NCBI GenBank assembly: GCA_022885665.1
Contig: JAGQDJ010000155.1
Location: 1 to 64,000 of the forward strand
Source of the DNA: Triops longicaudatus
Taxonomy: Eukaryota; Arthropoda; Branchiopoda; Notostraca; Triopsidae
DNA length: 64,000 nt
Reading direction: 5' to 3'
This document shows positions 12,601-22,955 of the stretch, piece by piece. Made by a program: the position numbers and the translations under genes. The notes beneath the pieces are model-generated. The model was not told where the DNA came from and searched no databases. It saw only the letters and a program-made list of their open reading frames with translations. Every line of letters begins with the position of its first letter. The stretch's first letter is position 1.

Positions 12601-15600
12601 TCGCTTACTGGCTTGACGCGGCTGGCAAAATCTTCGGCAGCACAAGTTTTCCTTCCAGAGGCTCATTAAGTCCCTGGCCAGAATACTAAACGGCAACTCG
12701 CACCCAAAGTCAGGAAAACCTTCACTGGCTTTTGTTTTTCTTTGCTTAACGCTTCTGGGTGTCTGACAGCCATAGACAAGCAAATCGGACTCGTACCGTC
12801 ATATTGTACTGTATGTCGCCTTTATTTCTTCCTTTCATGTCGTTGCTTGTACCCCTTTTGGCATCTGCTCCAGCTTCCCTGACGTCAGCTATTTGGCTAT
12901 GCTGAATGTCGATTCAGCCGCTGGGAAGCAAATTTACGGAGAGAATTGCTTTATTCTTGGGTTAGTTGCGTATTTCTTACGCAGCAGATATGGCTTTTAG
13001 GAAGAAGTAAGGTGACAGCGAAGGCAAGCTGGTATTGTTTGTATCTCGTGTTTGTTAATGATCGTATAAGGAATAGTGGGCTTCGTCGAGGACGAATGAG
13101 AAGGAAGTCATTGGAAGATTGTGCAAGCGGGGAAGAAATAAACTAGCGTTTCCTCGGTACTTAACTGCCACGCCAGGCTATTTTCCGAGAAGTAGAAATG
13201 GGGGAGAGGAAATTCATAATCGTGCCGATAGCAAAAGAAAAAGAAAAATGAAGAGATTTTTTTTGTAGAGAAATGCTTTGCTTTCAAAAACCTTCAAAGA
13301 CTTAAACGGCAACGCCAGACGTATATTCTATAGTTCCATTATGACAACCATAATTGGTTTTACGGGCTTTAGCAACACGCCAAGTTTAGTTTGAAAACTC
13401 TAAATGGAAGCGTTGCTAGATAAGAGCGGAAAAACGCGGAGAAAGAAAAGAAAAAGCGAAGCCGAGAACTGTCACAGCGAGAACAAAGTTAAGGGACAGT
13501 GTCTCCGGCAAGTTTGAGGGAAGTTGTGAGGTAAACCTCGGCTGAGGTTAGGCAAACTTTTTTCCTTTTACGTGGCTTAAATTCTCATTCATCCCGCAAT
13601 AGAGTTGTGAAGCACGATAGTTGGCTTTCATTGTTGCAAAATCCGAGACAAAAACTTCCAAGTTTTTCACGGAAATTAACTATTGTCTGCAACAAATGGC
13701 TGCAGTGGTAATTTGCTCGAATCTGCCACGGAAGCGCTAGTTACTACCTAGCAACAATGATTTCAAACTAAGCTTAATTAGAGGTTCGGACAGTTTTCTA
13801 ATCCTTATTTTTTGTTTCGTACGTATACAAAACTATGGCATTAAAACACATTCACTAGATGCGACTGTGTCCAGGTTAATAGATGATAGAGTGAGTTTCA
13901 CTATCACATGTTTTGATTGCACAACTCACGCTAAGCAGGCGGTGTCAGTTAAGTGCTCCAAACGCATGAGCTGCGATCCGCGAAAATTGATTCATAACAG
14001 GACTTAACGTAATTTTTGAATTAATCTTTGTTTATTTTTGTTTGCTTTTTTAATTAAATCAGTATCTAATTGCTTATAATGTTACGGAGTGCAATTAATA
14101 ATCGGTTTAGCATTTAGAGCTAGCACCTGAACTTGCAAACCGTCAAACCGTATTCAAACGTCTAAATCACGGTTCACTCTTGCAGGTGAACTTAAAAGGC
14201 GTTTGTTTTTAATTCCTAGCTACAAGCGCCAGCAAGTTCCAATGCAAAGTTTGCACGACGGCGTGTTCCTGCAACGAGAGAGCGTTACGCTCAAGTTGGG
14301 TGGGAAGTGTCTTTTGAAGCCTGCTCAAGTGTGCAATGCAAGCCAATAAGGAGCGCATACTGTATCGCACTGTACACCAACAAGGGCTAATCTGGCACAC
14401 ATCGCTAGTCTCTTTCTCTCCGTCTAAATTCCATCTCCTTTTTCCGTTTACTAACAGTGACACATTCCATTCTGCCAGATTCAAAAAGAATGATAAAGAT
14501 TACAACCAATTTACACTGGTATTCGCTAGAGGGCGGGGTCTAGCTCCGCCCCTCGTTTAACATACCAGACTATTTCTTCGGCTTGTAGTCTTGTACTGAC
14601 ATCCTGACGTTTTAGAAGGTTTGGCAATGAACTTTGGCAAAGCAGGCTTAATATACGATAACGCAAGCCGGTTTTTGCTGTGGCTTTCTCTCTCTGCCAA
14701 CTGACAGGAAATATCCATAACTCACTAGCCGCCTTTCGTACCCCGAATCTATCTCATCAAGCCGTTTCCCCCACTGGACTCTTGAAGCGGGTCTTTTACC
14801 CTAACAGGGGGCGAGAGACTTCCTTTTATTTTTATCTCCTTTTACTGCCGTAAAGTACCAAGGAAAGCAAAGGGGGAAAAAGGGTAGGAAAAATCAAAGC
14901 ATAATGGAGAGAATCGGAAACGGAAGCTTTTCACTGTCTCCGAGTTCGGGGTTCGTCTTCTCAGACTTTAAAAAGAGGATTTAATAGCCAATTCGCTAAG
15001 TTTTAACTAGTCGTAGAAGGGGAGAGAGGGACGAGCTCGAGGAAGTTCGGAACCTAGGCCCAGAAAGGAAGGAGTGAAGGGGAGGTCCATTCAGTAATTG
15101 CGTCGAAGAAATGGGCTTTTTGGGGCAGCTGAGCCAAGAGTAGTAAAATGCTAAACGAAACAGTTTCCTATCGAACTAAGTGGGAAAAAACTGGGTGTCG
15201 GTTATAAAAGATCTTGAACCGCCAATTACTACCATTTGAATAAATCACTAGCCAACGTTCGCCCATCCCTATTTAATGGAAGCTAAAAGATTTTGATCAA
15301 TAGACTTCCACGTAGAGAAACATTAGTAGCCACCTTAAAAACTCTAACTAATTAGGTTAAAACAACAGAGCACGCGACGAAATCAATAACTGAATAACGA
15401 ACGATGGAAGTCTAAAGTTCGGTTTTAAATTACTACCTCGTTTCGTTCATCATTACATTAGTGTGTTACCAGACTAATGAATTCAATGTCGGGTTACGTC
15501 ACTACGTGCATGTGTAACTCACATTACACTGCATGGCCGCCGAAAGTACGCCGTACAATGAAAATGCAACTGAATAGCGTAAAATGATAATCTGGTTACG

Positions 15601-17919
15601 TGGCCAGAAAAAAGTGGTACGACTTATATGTTATATGCATTACGCTTGTACCACTTTGTTGTTAGCATTGGAAATACTTATTGATTTTTTTTATGAAAAC
15701 GTAAAACCCGCACGTACGAGACATAAAGATACAGAAAGCAATACACTATTGACACTGCAGTAAAATCCTCGTTATAGCGAACCCCGTTTATAATGAATTG
15801 CTAACTATAGTGAAGGATTGTTAGGTCCCGAGTTAGGAAAATGTAAAGAAAAGGCGTCGAATAAAATTAACTTCGGATTTAACGAACAGTTTCTTCTTAT
15901 TTCCGGAGATTCACTGTAACGAGAATCTACTGTACCAGAACGGAAACCTTTATAAATAGAAATTGATATGGAGTCGTAATTTGTGGCTAATGCAAATATA
16001 TGAAAATATATATAATGAAAAAGATCAAATAAATAATGAAAAATATAGGAAATATGTATGATGAAAAAAAGTTCAATGCAACGAGCTTCGGATATAACGA
16101 ACTAGCCATTCGAAGGTCCACTAAAGCGAGATTTCACTTTTTAAGTTTGGTTAAATTTTATCCATAGCTGTTTCTAAAATTATCTTACATTATCCTTAAT
16201 ATGGTCCGTTATATACGGGTTTCACTTTGTACGCTATCTTAAAGCATTACGTATCCTTTACATAGTCTGCAGTTATGACTACAATGAAACCCGGATGTAA
16301 GAGGTATAAAATAAACAAGAAATTTTCTTTGATTTTTGTCCAAATTAAAAAAAAAATAATAAATAAAAATTAATTTAATTGTTGCAACACGAACATCAAT
16401 TTCCTGTACAACTTGTTCCGGACGAGGCCGGAAGGGATTTTCTCTCACGAGCTCTTTTTCCTATTTTCTCCTATTTTCCTATGAATACCCTTACTATATA
16501 GAATTTTTGAGAATAAACCCGGAACTTGTAAATTAAGATTTGATTTCCCCTGTATGGTCCCTGTGGTGGTAAAATGCTGTGGCGTTAATTGTTGCCCAAC
16601 AGTTAAATTTTGTAGCCCCCAACCACGTATCTTAAGATTCATTATTAGAAAGAATGAAATCCCCTGCACCCAGCCTGTAATAGTTAGTTCCTTCTTGACC
16701 TTCTTTTGAGCCAGTTCCGTTTTCTTCAATGTAAAATCTGATTGTTGTAACCAAAAAGTGAGAGTTAGCATGAAAAGGTGTAGAACGTGACAATACATCA
16801 AATTATCAAATAAGCTAAGGACTTGGGTTCTTTGTGTTCCAATGTTTCGTGGCAAAGAAGAGATTCCCTGTTCCCCAGTGTCATAAGCGCGTGGACAAGT
16901 TAAGACGGCACTGGTGGGAACACAACTACTAAGTGAAGATTGTTTAGCTTTATTTTTTTACAGAAGCGTTATTGTAGAATTATTCTTAAACATAATATTT
17001 CTAAATTTTTATCGAACAAAAGAAATATATATGGTACAACGAAATTATTGTTGAAAATTATTGTGTAATTTACTTTGAAATGGTCATCATCAAGGCCTCG
17101 GTTCTTAATCCCCATTACCGCAACGCCTGAGGCGCCCGCTGCGGCCGTGATGCTAAACGTGGCGCGGTCATCGTCGGTGAACACCAAAACCACGGCCGGT
17201 CTTAGCCGTGACAAAGTCTTACAAAAGTCTTCCATCGTCTGATTGGTGGCTCCTTTCCAGACCAGGGACATGCCTTCCAGTTTCACCCACTTGTGTTGCC
17301 CTGAGGCAGTATTGACGGTACTAGCTATTGCTGGTCCCGATACAGCTGTCAAAGACCAGTCTTTCACATTTTTTACACCCCCCACCTTCAAGTGGCTGTC
17401 GACAATGCGATAACTTTCTAGGAAGGATAGTAACGATCCCGCTACTGTTCTACTTCTGCCACTCCAGGATATTTCTTTGTCATCGCCCGGGGCGTCGACG
17501 GCATTGCTGGCCTCGCTATCCTGCAACCACTCGGGCCATTTAGTCGCATCACTATCTGGGGCATCTGAAGTCACGTCACTCAGGCTACTACTACTGCTGG
17601 TACTGCTAAAAAAGGATGAAGAAGATCGGAAGTCTGGAGTGGAAGAAATAGCAAAATTGGCCGAAGGCGGGTCCGTCACGGAACGATGAGTCCGCGAAAT
17701 CCCCAACCGCGCTTCTTTATTAAGAGCCATCAAAGTTTTGTGAAAAACTCGGGACATGACAGGGTAATCCGCTGCGCTAAACACTCCGAGGACACGAAGG
17801 ATCGGGGGCGGAGTCAAGGCCGGAGCAGTACCGGCTGACGGTACCAGCCACCCGATCCAGCCGATGAGGCATAGGCATAAAAGTCGCAGCAAGCAACAGG
17901 AACTCCGTCGGTCGTCCAT
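675..17919 (-). CDS. Nmdar2: NMDA-type ionotropic glutamate receptor subunit 2 (GluN2-like), 3' end outside window
   Basis: Six exons join in phase: 17074-17919, 7995-8671, 6765-7416, 4722-5474, 1310-1443, 675-822, giving 1070 codons before the window ends. The start ATG at 17919 opens a signal peptide (Leu/Cys-rich core, about residues 9-30). Residues to about 690 form the amino-terminal domain, with a Ser-rich insert near 95-165 and an acidic loop in exon 3. S1 follows, with the PLSVTSSRAE motif that holds the ligand-binding Arg; M1 is at about 869-889, the pore loop at 910-925, and M3 contains SYTANIAAL at 951-959. S2 contains the ligand-binding Asp in GDTPILDYY. The rest of S2, M4 and the C-tail must lie left of position 1. 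Known role: with GluN1 it forms a postsynaptic glutamate- and glycine-gated cation channel. The pore asparagine is replaced by Ser-His. Other iGluR classes are unlikely given the S1 and M3 motifs. All splice sites are GT-AG. Confidence 0.9.
1444..4721. other. Nmdar2 intron 4
   Basis: No exon was found here. The phase-0 junction joins HDPT directly to LLHRKVGTT, as expected for S2. The right end carries a long AAAT/AAATAAAT-type simple repeat (about 4436-4600). Confidence 0.6.
4436..4600. repeat. AAAT-type simple repeat
   Basis: A run of AAAT, AAATAAAT and AAAAAT units. It gives spurious Phe/Tyr/Leu-rich open frames on the minus strand. Confidence 0.85.
4722..5474 (-). CDS. Nmdar2: Nmdar2 exon 4: S1, M1, pore loop, M3
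   Basis: This 753-nt exon is phase 0 at both ends, with acceptor TTGCAG and donor ACT|GTAAGT. It encodes 251 residues. It holds most of S1 including a Cys-Cys-Tyr-Gly motif, the first membrane helix (LWIGIFVSLNM...), the re-entrant pore segment (WGLLFSHLVAF) and the M3 gate (SYTANIAAL). Position-by-position comparison with remembered GluN2 sequences puts Ser-His where vertebrate GluN2 has Asn-Asn. Confidence 0.92.
5674..5830. mobile_element. MITE-like element 1 (GGGTAAA family)
   Basis: About 157 bp bounded by imperfect inverted repeats of about 42 bp. The left end reads AGTGTAAACGTGGGCAAAAA and continues with CGAGGGTAAATTCATGGGTTA; the right end is the inverse (TTAACCTTGAATTTGCCC to CCGTTCACACT). 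It has no coding capacity. A clear target-site duplication was not seen. Confidence 0.55.
5963..6157. mobile_element. MITE-like element 2 (GGGTAAA family)
   Basis: Left side: CGTGTAAG followed by two CGAGGGTA units. Right side: TTTACCCTAGATTTTGCCCACGG, then TTCACACTAC. This is the inverted arrangement of element 1, more decayed at its left end. Confidence 0.5.
6491..6653. mobile_element. MITE-like element 3 (GGGTAAA family)
   Basis: Left arm: AGTGTAAACCAAGGGCAAAA, then GAGGGTAAAATCAAGGGCAAA. The right arm is the inverse (TTTACCCTTGAATTTACCCTC, then GTTTTACCTACG). It lies just downstream of Nmdar2 exon 3, in the same intron as elements 1 and 2. Confidence 0.5.
10965..11664. repeat. 700-bp interspersed repeat, copy 1
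   Basis: It starts TGAGGTAAACCTCGACTGAG and ends CCTAGCTACAA. A near-identical copy lies at 13527-14225 in the same orientation, differing mostly by single bases and small indels. The TG...CA ends suggest LTRs, but no target duplication flanks either copy. Confidence 0.8.
13527..14225. repeat. 700-bp interspersed repeat, copy 2
   Basis: This is the second copy of the repeat at 10965-11664, with the same orientation and nearly the same length. The 1.86 kb between the copies holds no recognisable gag, pol or transposase reading frame. Confidence 0.8.
15758..15932. mobile_element. pogo/Tigger-like MITE
   Basis: The left end CAGTAAAATCCTCGTTATAG and the inverted right end CAGTAGATTCTCGTTACAGT form terminal repeats of the pogo/Tigger kind (CAG...CTCGTTAyA). 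TA follows the right end, but the left flank lacks TA. Related fragments lie near 16085-16140 and 45063-45160. Confidence 0.55.
16414..16922. mobile_element. Solo LTR, copy a
   Basis: A 509-bp element starts TGTTCCGGAC and ends GGTGGGAACA. It is flanked by the 5-bp direct repeat CAACT (16409-16413 and 16923-16927). TG...CA ends with a 5-bp target duplication identify an LTR-retrotransposon long terminal repeat without its internal part. A close copy lies at 41504-42005. Confidence 0.85.
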
Positions 17920-20900
17920 GACCTAGTTCGCTTCTCCGGTGGTGTCTGTACCGAAACGGGGCTAATCCGGGTACCGGGAGAGAAGGGAAGATGCGGCAGA
18001 AATACCAGGTACCCGGCTCCATTAACTGACTGCTGCTCCCACTGCCGGTATGTGAATCAGTCGCACGGTGACCCATAAGTGTCCCATTGTGGGACTACCA
18101 AGGGACCACTCCACTCAGTAATAATGGACTATTTCTGCCAACCGAGTTTTCAGCCAGCAATGGTCGCTGTGGATCGTCTCAAGTACCCCACATCCTTGTT
18201 TCATCTCCCGCTGGCTAATTTATTCCACCCAGCCAGGCATCGAAACATGCCTGCCATGGTGCAGCGTTTAATTACTACCCGAAGCACTGATTACTAGGAA
18301 GTAATGCGCCACCACACTGCTCACACAGCTGACACTAGCTGGCCATCGTTAGAAATCTCGCACTGGCAGCAATCCGTGTGTCTACCCCTAAACTGAAGCC
18401 AGCATATTTGCAAACAAGGAAAAAGACCCGGTAGGAAGTTCGCTTACGGAGGGAGGCTGCGCCTTCTCGAAGATGCGCAGTAATGACTGGACATTTTTGT
18501 GGAGCGAATATGGAAAGGACGGTTGAGAGAGGGAGCGCACACCATCGGGGTTGAAAACCAAAGTGTCGATGAACAATGGCCTTCACATGTGTTGATTACG
18601 TAACCTAGGGCTAAGCCTCGTTCCGGAAGTAATTCGAACATCCAGTAGCCCCGGAGCCATTAAGCAACCCCAGCTTGCGTACCGTTTACGACCGAGCTGC
18701 CCGTAGCTTAGTTACAAAGTTCTTTCAAAGCTTGACGTCAAAACTTTGTTGTCGGGGACTTGACAAAAAAATGGTAATTTTTTTTTCACCATATCCCCCA
18801 AAGCGGTGTCAGGTTACTGGATGCCATATTTCTTCCTTCCCTTTTTTCATTACTGCCGCAAAATCTCATTGGGCAATGTATCACCGTCGTAAAAGAAACA
18901 AAGATTGGCTCGGCCAGAAATCTCGTGAAGCGTTTTACACAAGTGCAGCTTTTGCCAAGAAAATTCTGCAATCATATTGCGCAGTAATACCAGCTCGGGC
19001 AAGACACAGAAAAATGTTACAAATTTTAAGAGTCCTTGACCAACGGTTGGGGTTTCCCGTAAAGGTCACAATGGTCGAAAAAAGCACAACGGTGGTCAAC
19101 TCAATTTCTGTCAAAGCCATTCTAATTCTTTCTAACTCGCCCCCCGAGGGTTGTACCGGCCGAATTGCTGCAGCCATGGCCAACCACGAGCTTATCATTA
19201 TAACAACCAACTACCCGACCTAATTTCCAACCTGGGGCAAAAATATCTCCCCCAACTCCTCCCACTTTAAGTCATTGCTGCAGAAATTCCGTAGCGATCA
19301 CAATTTCCAGTCTTGTCCAAAACTGAAATTTCTCTCAGAGATAAAAAAATAAAGAAAAAAACTGAAAAAGTCAAAAGGTATGGCTCGTCTTAAGCGGAAT
19401 GACTGCTGTCTTGCGCGCCATGCTACGAAAACCTTATTGAATGTCGTTTGAGAAATGAAGTCGACTTCGCTCGACGAAGTTTGGACAGCCAGAAATCTCA
19501 CAGCTGACAGTTCCCCTGAATGACTGATGATGGACTAGGAACGTCTTTTCTCCTCCAACGCTTCCCTTTCTCCTTCCTCCAACGCTTACACGCAAAAACT
19601 TCCCGCTTAGTACATCTGCAGCAATTTCGAGCCATCATGCCTCCCAAAGCCTCGACTGTCTTCGCGCTCTGTGGAGTACCAAGCACTGGGTAGCGTGTCA
19701 ACGTGGCACGGTACCTTGCTCCACCCATTTTCCAAAATCGAGTTTTCTTTAAGGCCTCGCAGAAGCTTTCGCACGCTCGAAGGAGACAGTTTGGGAAGAA
19801 ATGTAGAAATACCGGCGCTCCCTGGGAGAGCAAAAATCGATGTCACTGAAACGGGCGGTGGGTGGAAGAGGGTGGTGGCTGGGGGGAGCTTTTACGGCTC
19901 AAGCTCGCAGCGAAAGGCTCTTCTCAGAAGGATGACGTCGAACCGTTGGGCCAAACGTCGTATACCAGCGACCCCGAACAACTTGACGCCTGAGTTACGT
20001 CGCCTGATACTTTCGGCAGCAAAAGGAAAATCGTCTCTTTTTCGACTATTTTTTCTTTCTTTCGTTACAAACCTCTGGAGCAAATAAAAGGAATAAAAAG
20101 AGAAAGGAGAGGGAGAGAGACGAACGGTTTCTTTTCATGGGCCAACGAAAAGAAACTCGGCGCAAAACGTGGCGACGTCCGCCTCGCTTGGGAGGGTTAA
20201 TCGCAACTTCCAAACGTTAGGCATTTATTTCAAAGCTGGGATGCTACGGAGAGAATTTCTTGAAACTGTTGAAGAAATGTGGAGAACTAATGAAGAATTC
20301 CGGGAAACTGGGGAAGAAATTACAACCCAAGAGGGTACGAAAGTGCCTAAAAGATGTCAAAGGGAACTCCAAAAATCGTTACAGTAATTTGGAAAATTTT
20401 ATAATGCCGAAATTACTGCAGAAATGTAAGAAAATTACAGCAGACGGAAATTTTTGTATAAAGGTCATTTTGACAATTTTGGAGCTACTTTTCGAAACGT
20501 TTCAAATATGGTAAAAATGCAGAAATTGCTGCAGAAATAGAAATACTGCAGTAAGACGCCGATTGAAAGTTCAAATGTAACTTACGTAATTTACGTTTTC
20601 GTTGACAATTTTAGAGCTACTTTTCGAAACGTTTCAAATATTGTAAAATGCAGAAATTGCTGCAGAAATAGAAATACTGCAGTAAGACGCGAACTGAAAG
20701 TTCAAATGTAACGTAAGTATTTTGCGTTTTAGAAAATTCTAAAGTTGGTCATGTGGAAGATTTATGCAATGTTTGAGGCATTTTAAAGAAATTGCTGCAG
20801 CAATTTGATATTATTTAAAATTTCTGAGATATATATTATAGTAATATTTCCTAATTTTTTGTAGAAAGTCAAGAAAGTGCAGATTAAGAGCCCTACAAAA

Positions 20901-22775
20901 AGTGTCTCCATTATCATCGGAGAGATTGCTGCAGAAATTTCGGAAATTTAACGTCTGAATAGCTTTCCAAGAAAATTACTGATAAATTGGGATGATTAGT
21001 AAAATAATTGTTGTACAACATCCGGCGATTGTGTCAGAGTTTTCAGTGAAATAGCAACTCCGAAGTTATTACTGCAGAAATGTCACACTTGCGGCTTAAC
21101 AGCCTTCGAATAAATTTTCAAAATAATCTGGAAGATATTTTTGTAGCAATAAGATTTTTAAATTTATGAGCAGCTTTCTAAATCAAAATTCTCATCCAAA
21201 AATCATGCTGAAATTTTTTTAACGAATTTCAGAAATTCTGAAACATGGCAACTTCTAAGTAATTTTAAATAGTAATTTCGAAGTTACGAAATCACGGAAA
21301 ATGGAAGAGAAAAGATTCCACAACCTACGAGAACATTTTCACGAAATTTCAAACAGAACTTGCGGAACTCGAAACGCAACTTTTGAAGAAATTTTAAGAT
21401 TGTGCAGAAATTTCGATTTCGGCAGAACTTCGAAAAACAATATAACAGAGCTTTCGAATCTATTATTGTGGCAATTCACAAAAGCCTCCAAAAGTTTGTA
21501 AAAGTTGCCTGAAGTTGCTGCGTAATTTTCAGAGAAATTGTTGCAAAATACGGAAGAAATCCCCACAGGAGAAATTTCTCAACTTATTATGTTAGTTAAA
21601 CTGAATTTAATTCCGAGAAAATCATGGACGAATAGGGTTACATGTACTACTTGGACACAAGACAGCAACAAAAAACTTAAATAAAAAAATCCAAGAGCCT
21701 TTTTCACCCCCAAACAACGGGGACAAAATATCTTCATGCTTACCCCCCACATTTTTTGGCCTTGAACAGGGACAAAAAATCGCATGCCGTTCACAATGTA
21801 AAATCCGATTTTTCCTACGGCACCAAAACCTATTTTTCACTTACATTTTTCTTTCTTCGCTCGCGTGTTATTGATATGTTAAAGTTCCCAACACGATCTG
21901 ATTTCTTCACACGCAACTTCTCTTTTGAGCTATGTAAAAACAAAACCAAGCATATTTTCCCTCTTTTCACAGCGATACAACTTTTTAGCAAAAATAGTTC
22001 CAGCATTCTTTTTTTGTCAGCTTTTTGTGTTAAATGTATAGAAAGGATTGGGCGTTGAGATAAAAGGACAGTAATACCATGTCATCTCCCACAGTTGATT
22101 TACACTACCCATTTTTCTTAGTTAAATACTTTACGTTTCATTTTAGTGAGACAATGAAAAAAAATCAGGATGGATTAAGATACCCAGAGTTTTCAGTTTT
22201 TTTCTTTTTTCCCCAAAAACTTTGCAACACGAATAGGACCCTGTTTAAGTTCAAGTGTTTTTCTATGTAGACAGTAGTTAAAAGCAAACAAACTGGTCCT
22301 TTTTCCAGGGTATTTCAATTTTTTTTCCTGTTTTCCTTTTTTTTTACGTTTAAGACCAACTATGAAACTCAAAAAACGTCAAAACCATACTTCCAAATTA
22401 CTGTTCGCTTTTTTCCTCAGCAAGTTCATTTCCACTCACTAAACAAAGCCACACTATTTCACAAAATAAAAAAACATTGTGTCAAAAAAAGCTAACTCAG
22501 GGTCTGATTGAGAGAATTAGCGGCTCTAAACCCATTCAAACCGCGTCACAGGACTAGATTTTCACTTTCAGTACGTTTTCTCCTTTGTTCTTTGTGTTCG
22601 TCCCAAATTCTTGAACGTGAAATCACTTTAGTCGCCCAACAAATTGTCGCTTTGAAAAAATCCATTTTTGGTAAAGTTCGTTCTGTACCAAACTTAAGTG
22701 ATGTGTGCTTTTGGTCGCGGGGAAAAAAATCGGCCAAAATTTCTTTTTCTTTCCTTTGCGGTGAAGTCACAAGTT
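17920..22775. other. Intergenic region between Nmdar2 and Rfx
   Basis: This is the presumed Nmdar2 promoter side (17920-18100, comparatively GC-rich) and the Rfx 3' flank. Open frames of up to 182 codons (18675-19223) show no recognisable domain and I do not call them genes. The stretch 20200-21560 carries a degenerate CTGCAG-centred repeat. Confidence 0.55.
20471..20730. repeat. Two tandem units of about 130 bp with CTGCAG motifs
   Basis: The units starting GACAATTTT(G/A)GAGCTACT at 20471 and about 20604 are almost identical. Each contains AAATTGCTGCAGAAATAGAA followed by ATACTGCAGTAAGACGC. Single degenerate AATTnCTGCAG motifs recur on both sides (about 19273, 20411, 20790, 20926, 21061). 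Confidence 0.75.
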
Positions 22776-22955
22776 CTAGGAATCGAGCCGGGCTCTTTTC
22801 ACCAAAGGATGAGCAGCGGAATCCGGAAGTGATCGCGTCCCTACTTGAGCAGCCATCGTCCCCAACGTCTCCCGGAAAGACGGACTTTCTTCTGCATTGG
22901 AATGGGGGCTGGTCGAATCTCCGTGACATCGCAGGGTCTGACTCGTACCAATAAA
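22776..22955 (-). CDS. Rfx: Rfx terminal exon
   Basis: The acceptor GGTAG|TTTATTGG continues MGE with Phe, matching the MGEF of RFX proteins. The 59 residues end PLVKRARLDS before TAG. The other two minus-strand frames and a 148-codon plus-strand frame over the same stretch are shadows. The C-terminal region is much shorter than in vertebrate RFX3. Confidence 0.85.
   Translation of the reverse strand, partial: FIGTSQTLRCHGDSTSPHSNAEESPSFRETLGTMAAQVGTRSLPDSAAHPLVKRARLDS

Larger units (their letters stand above)
8672..17073. other. Nmdar2 intron 1 (8.4 kb)
   Basis: This is the largest Nmdar2 intron. It contains two direct copies of a 700-bp repeat, a pogo/Tigger-like MITE and a solo LTR, each listed separately. 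I recognise no additional gene. The stretch 9550-9960 is more GC-rich but has no recognisable product. Confidence 0.6.

Noticed and set aside
10965..14225. Complete LTR retrotransposon
   Set aside because: There is no target duplication around the pair, no primer-binding site and no gag or pol frame, so only a repeat pair is called.
18675..19223. 182-codon open frame on the plus strand
   Set aside because: The sequence resembles no family and the minus strand is open too. No start context or splice evidence supports it.
19671..20087. 138-codon plus-strand frame with an overlapping 111-codon minus-strand frame
   Set aside because: Mutually overlapping frames without domain content; treated as chance in GC-rich intergenic DNA.
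22508..22954. 148-codon plus-strand frame
   Set aside because: It lies antisense to the terminal Rfx exon and is its shadow.
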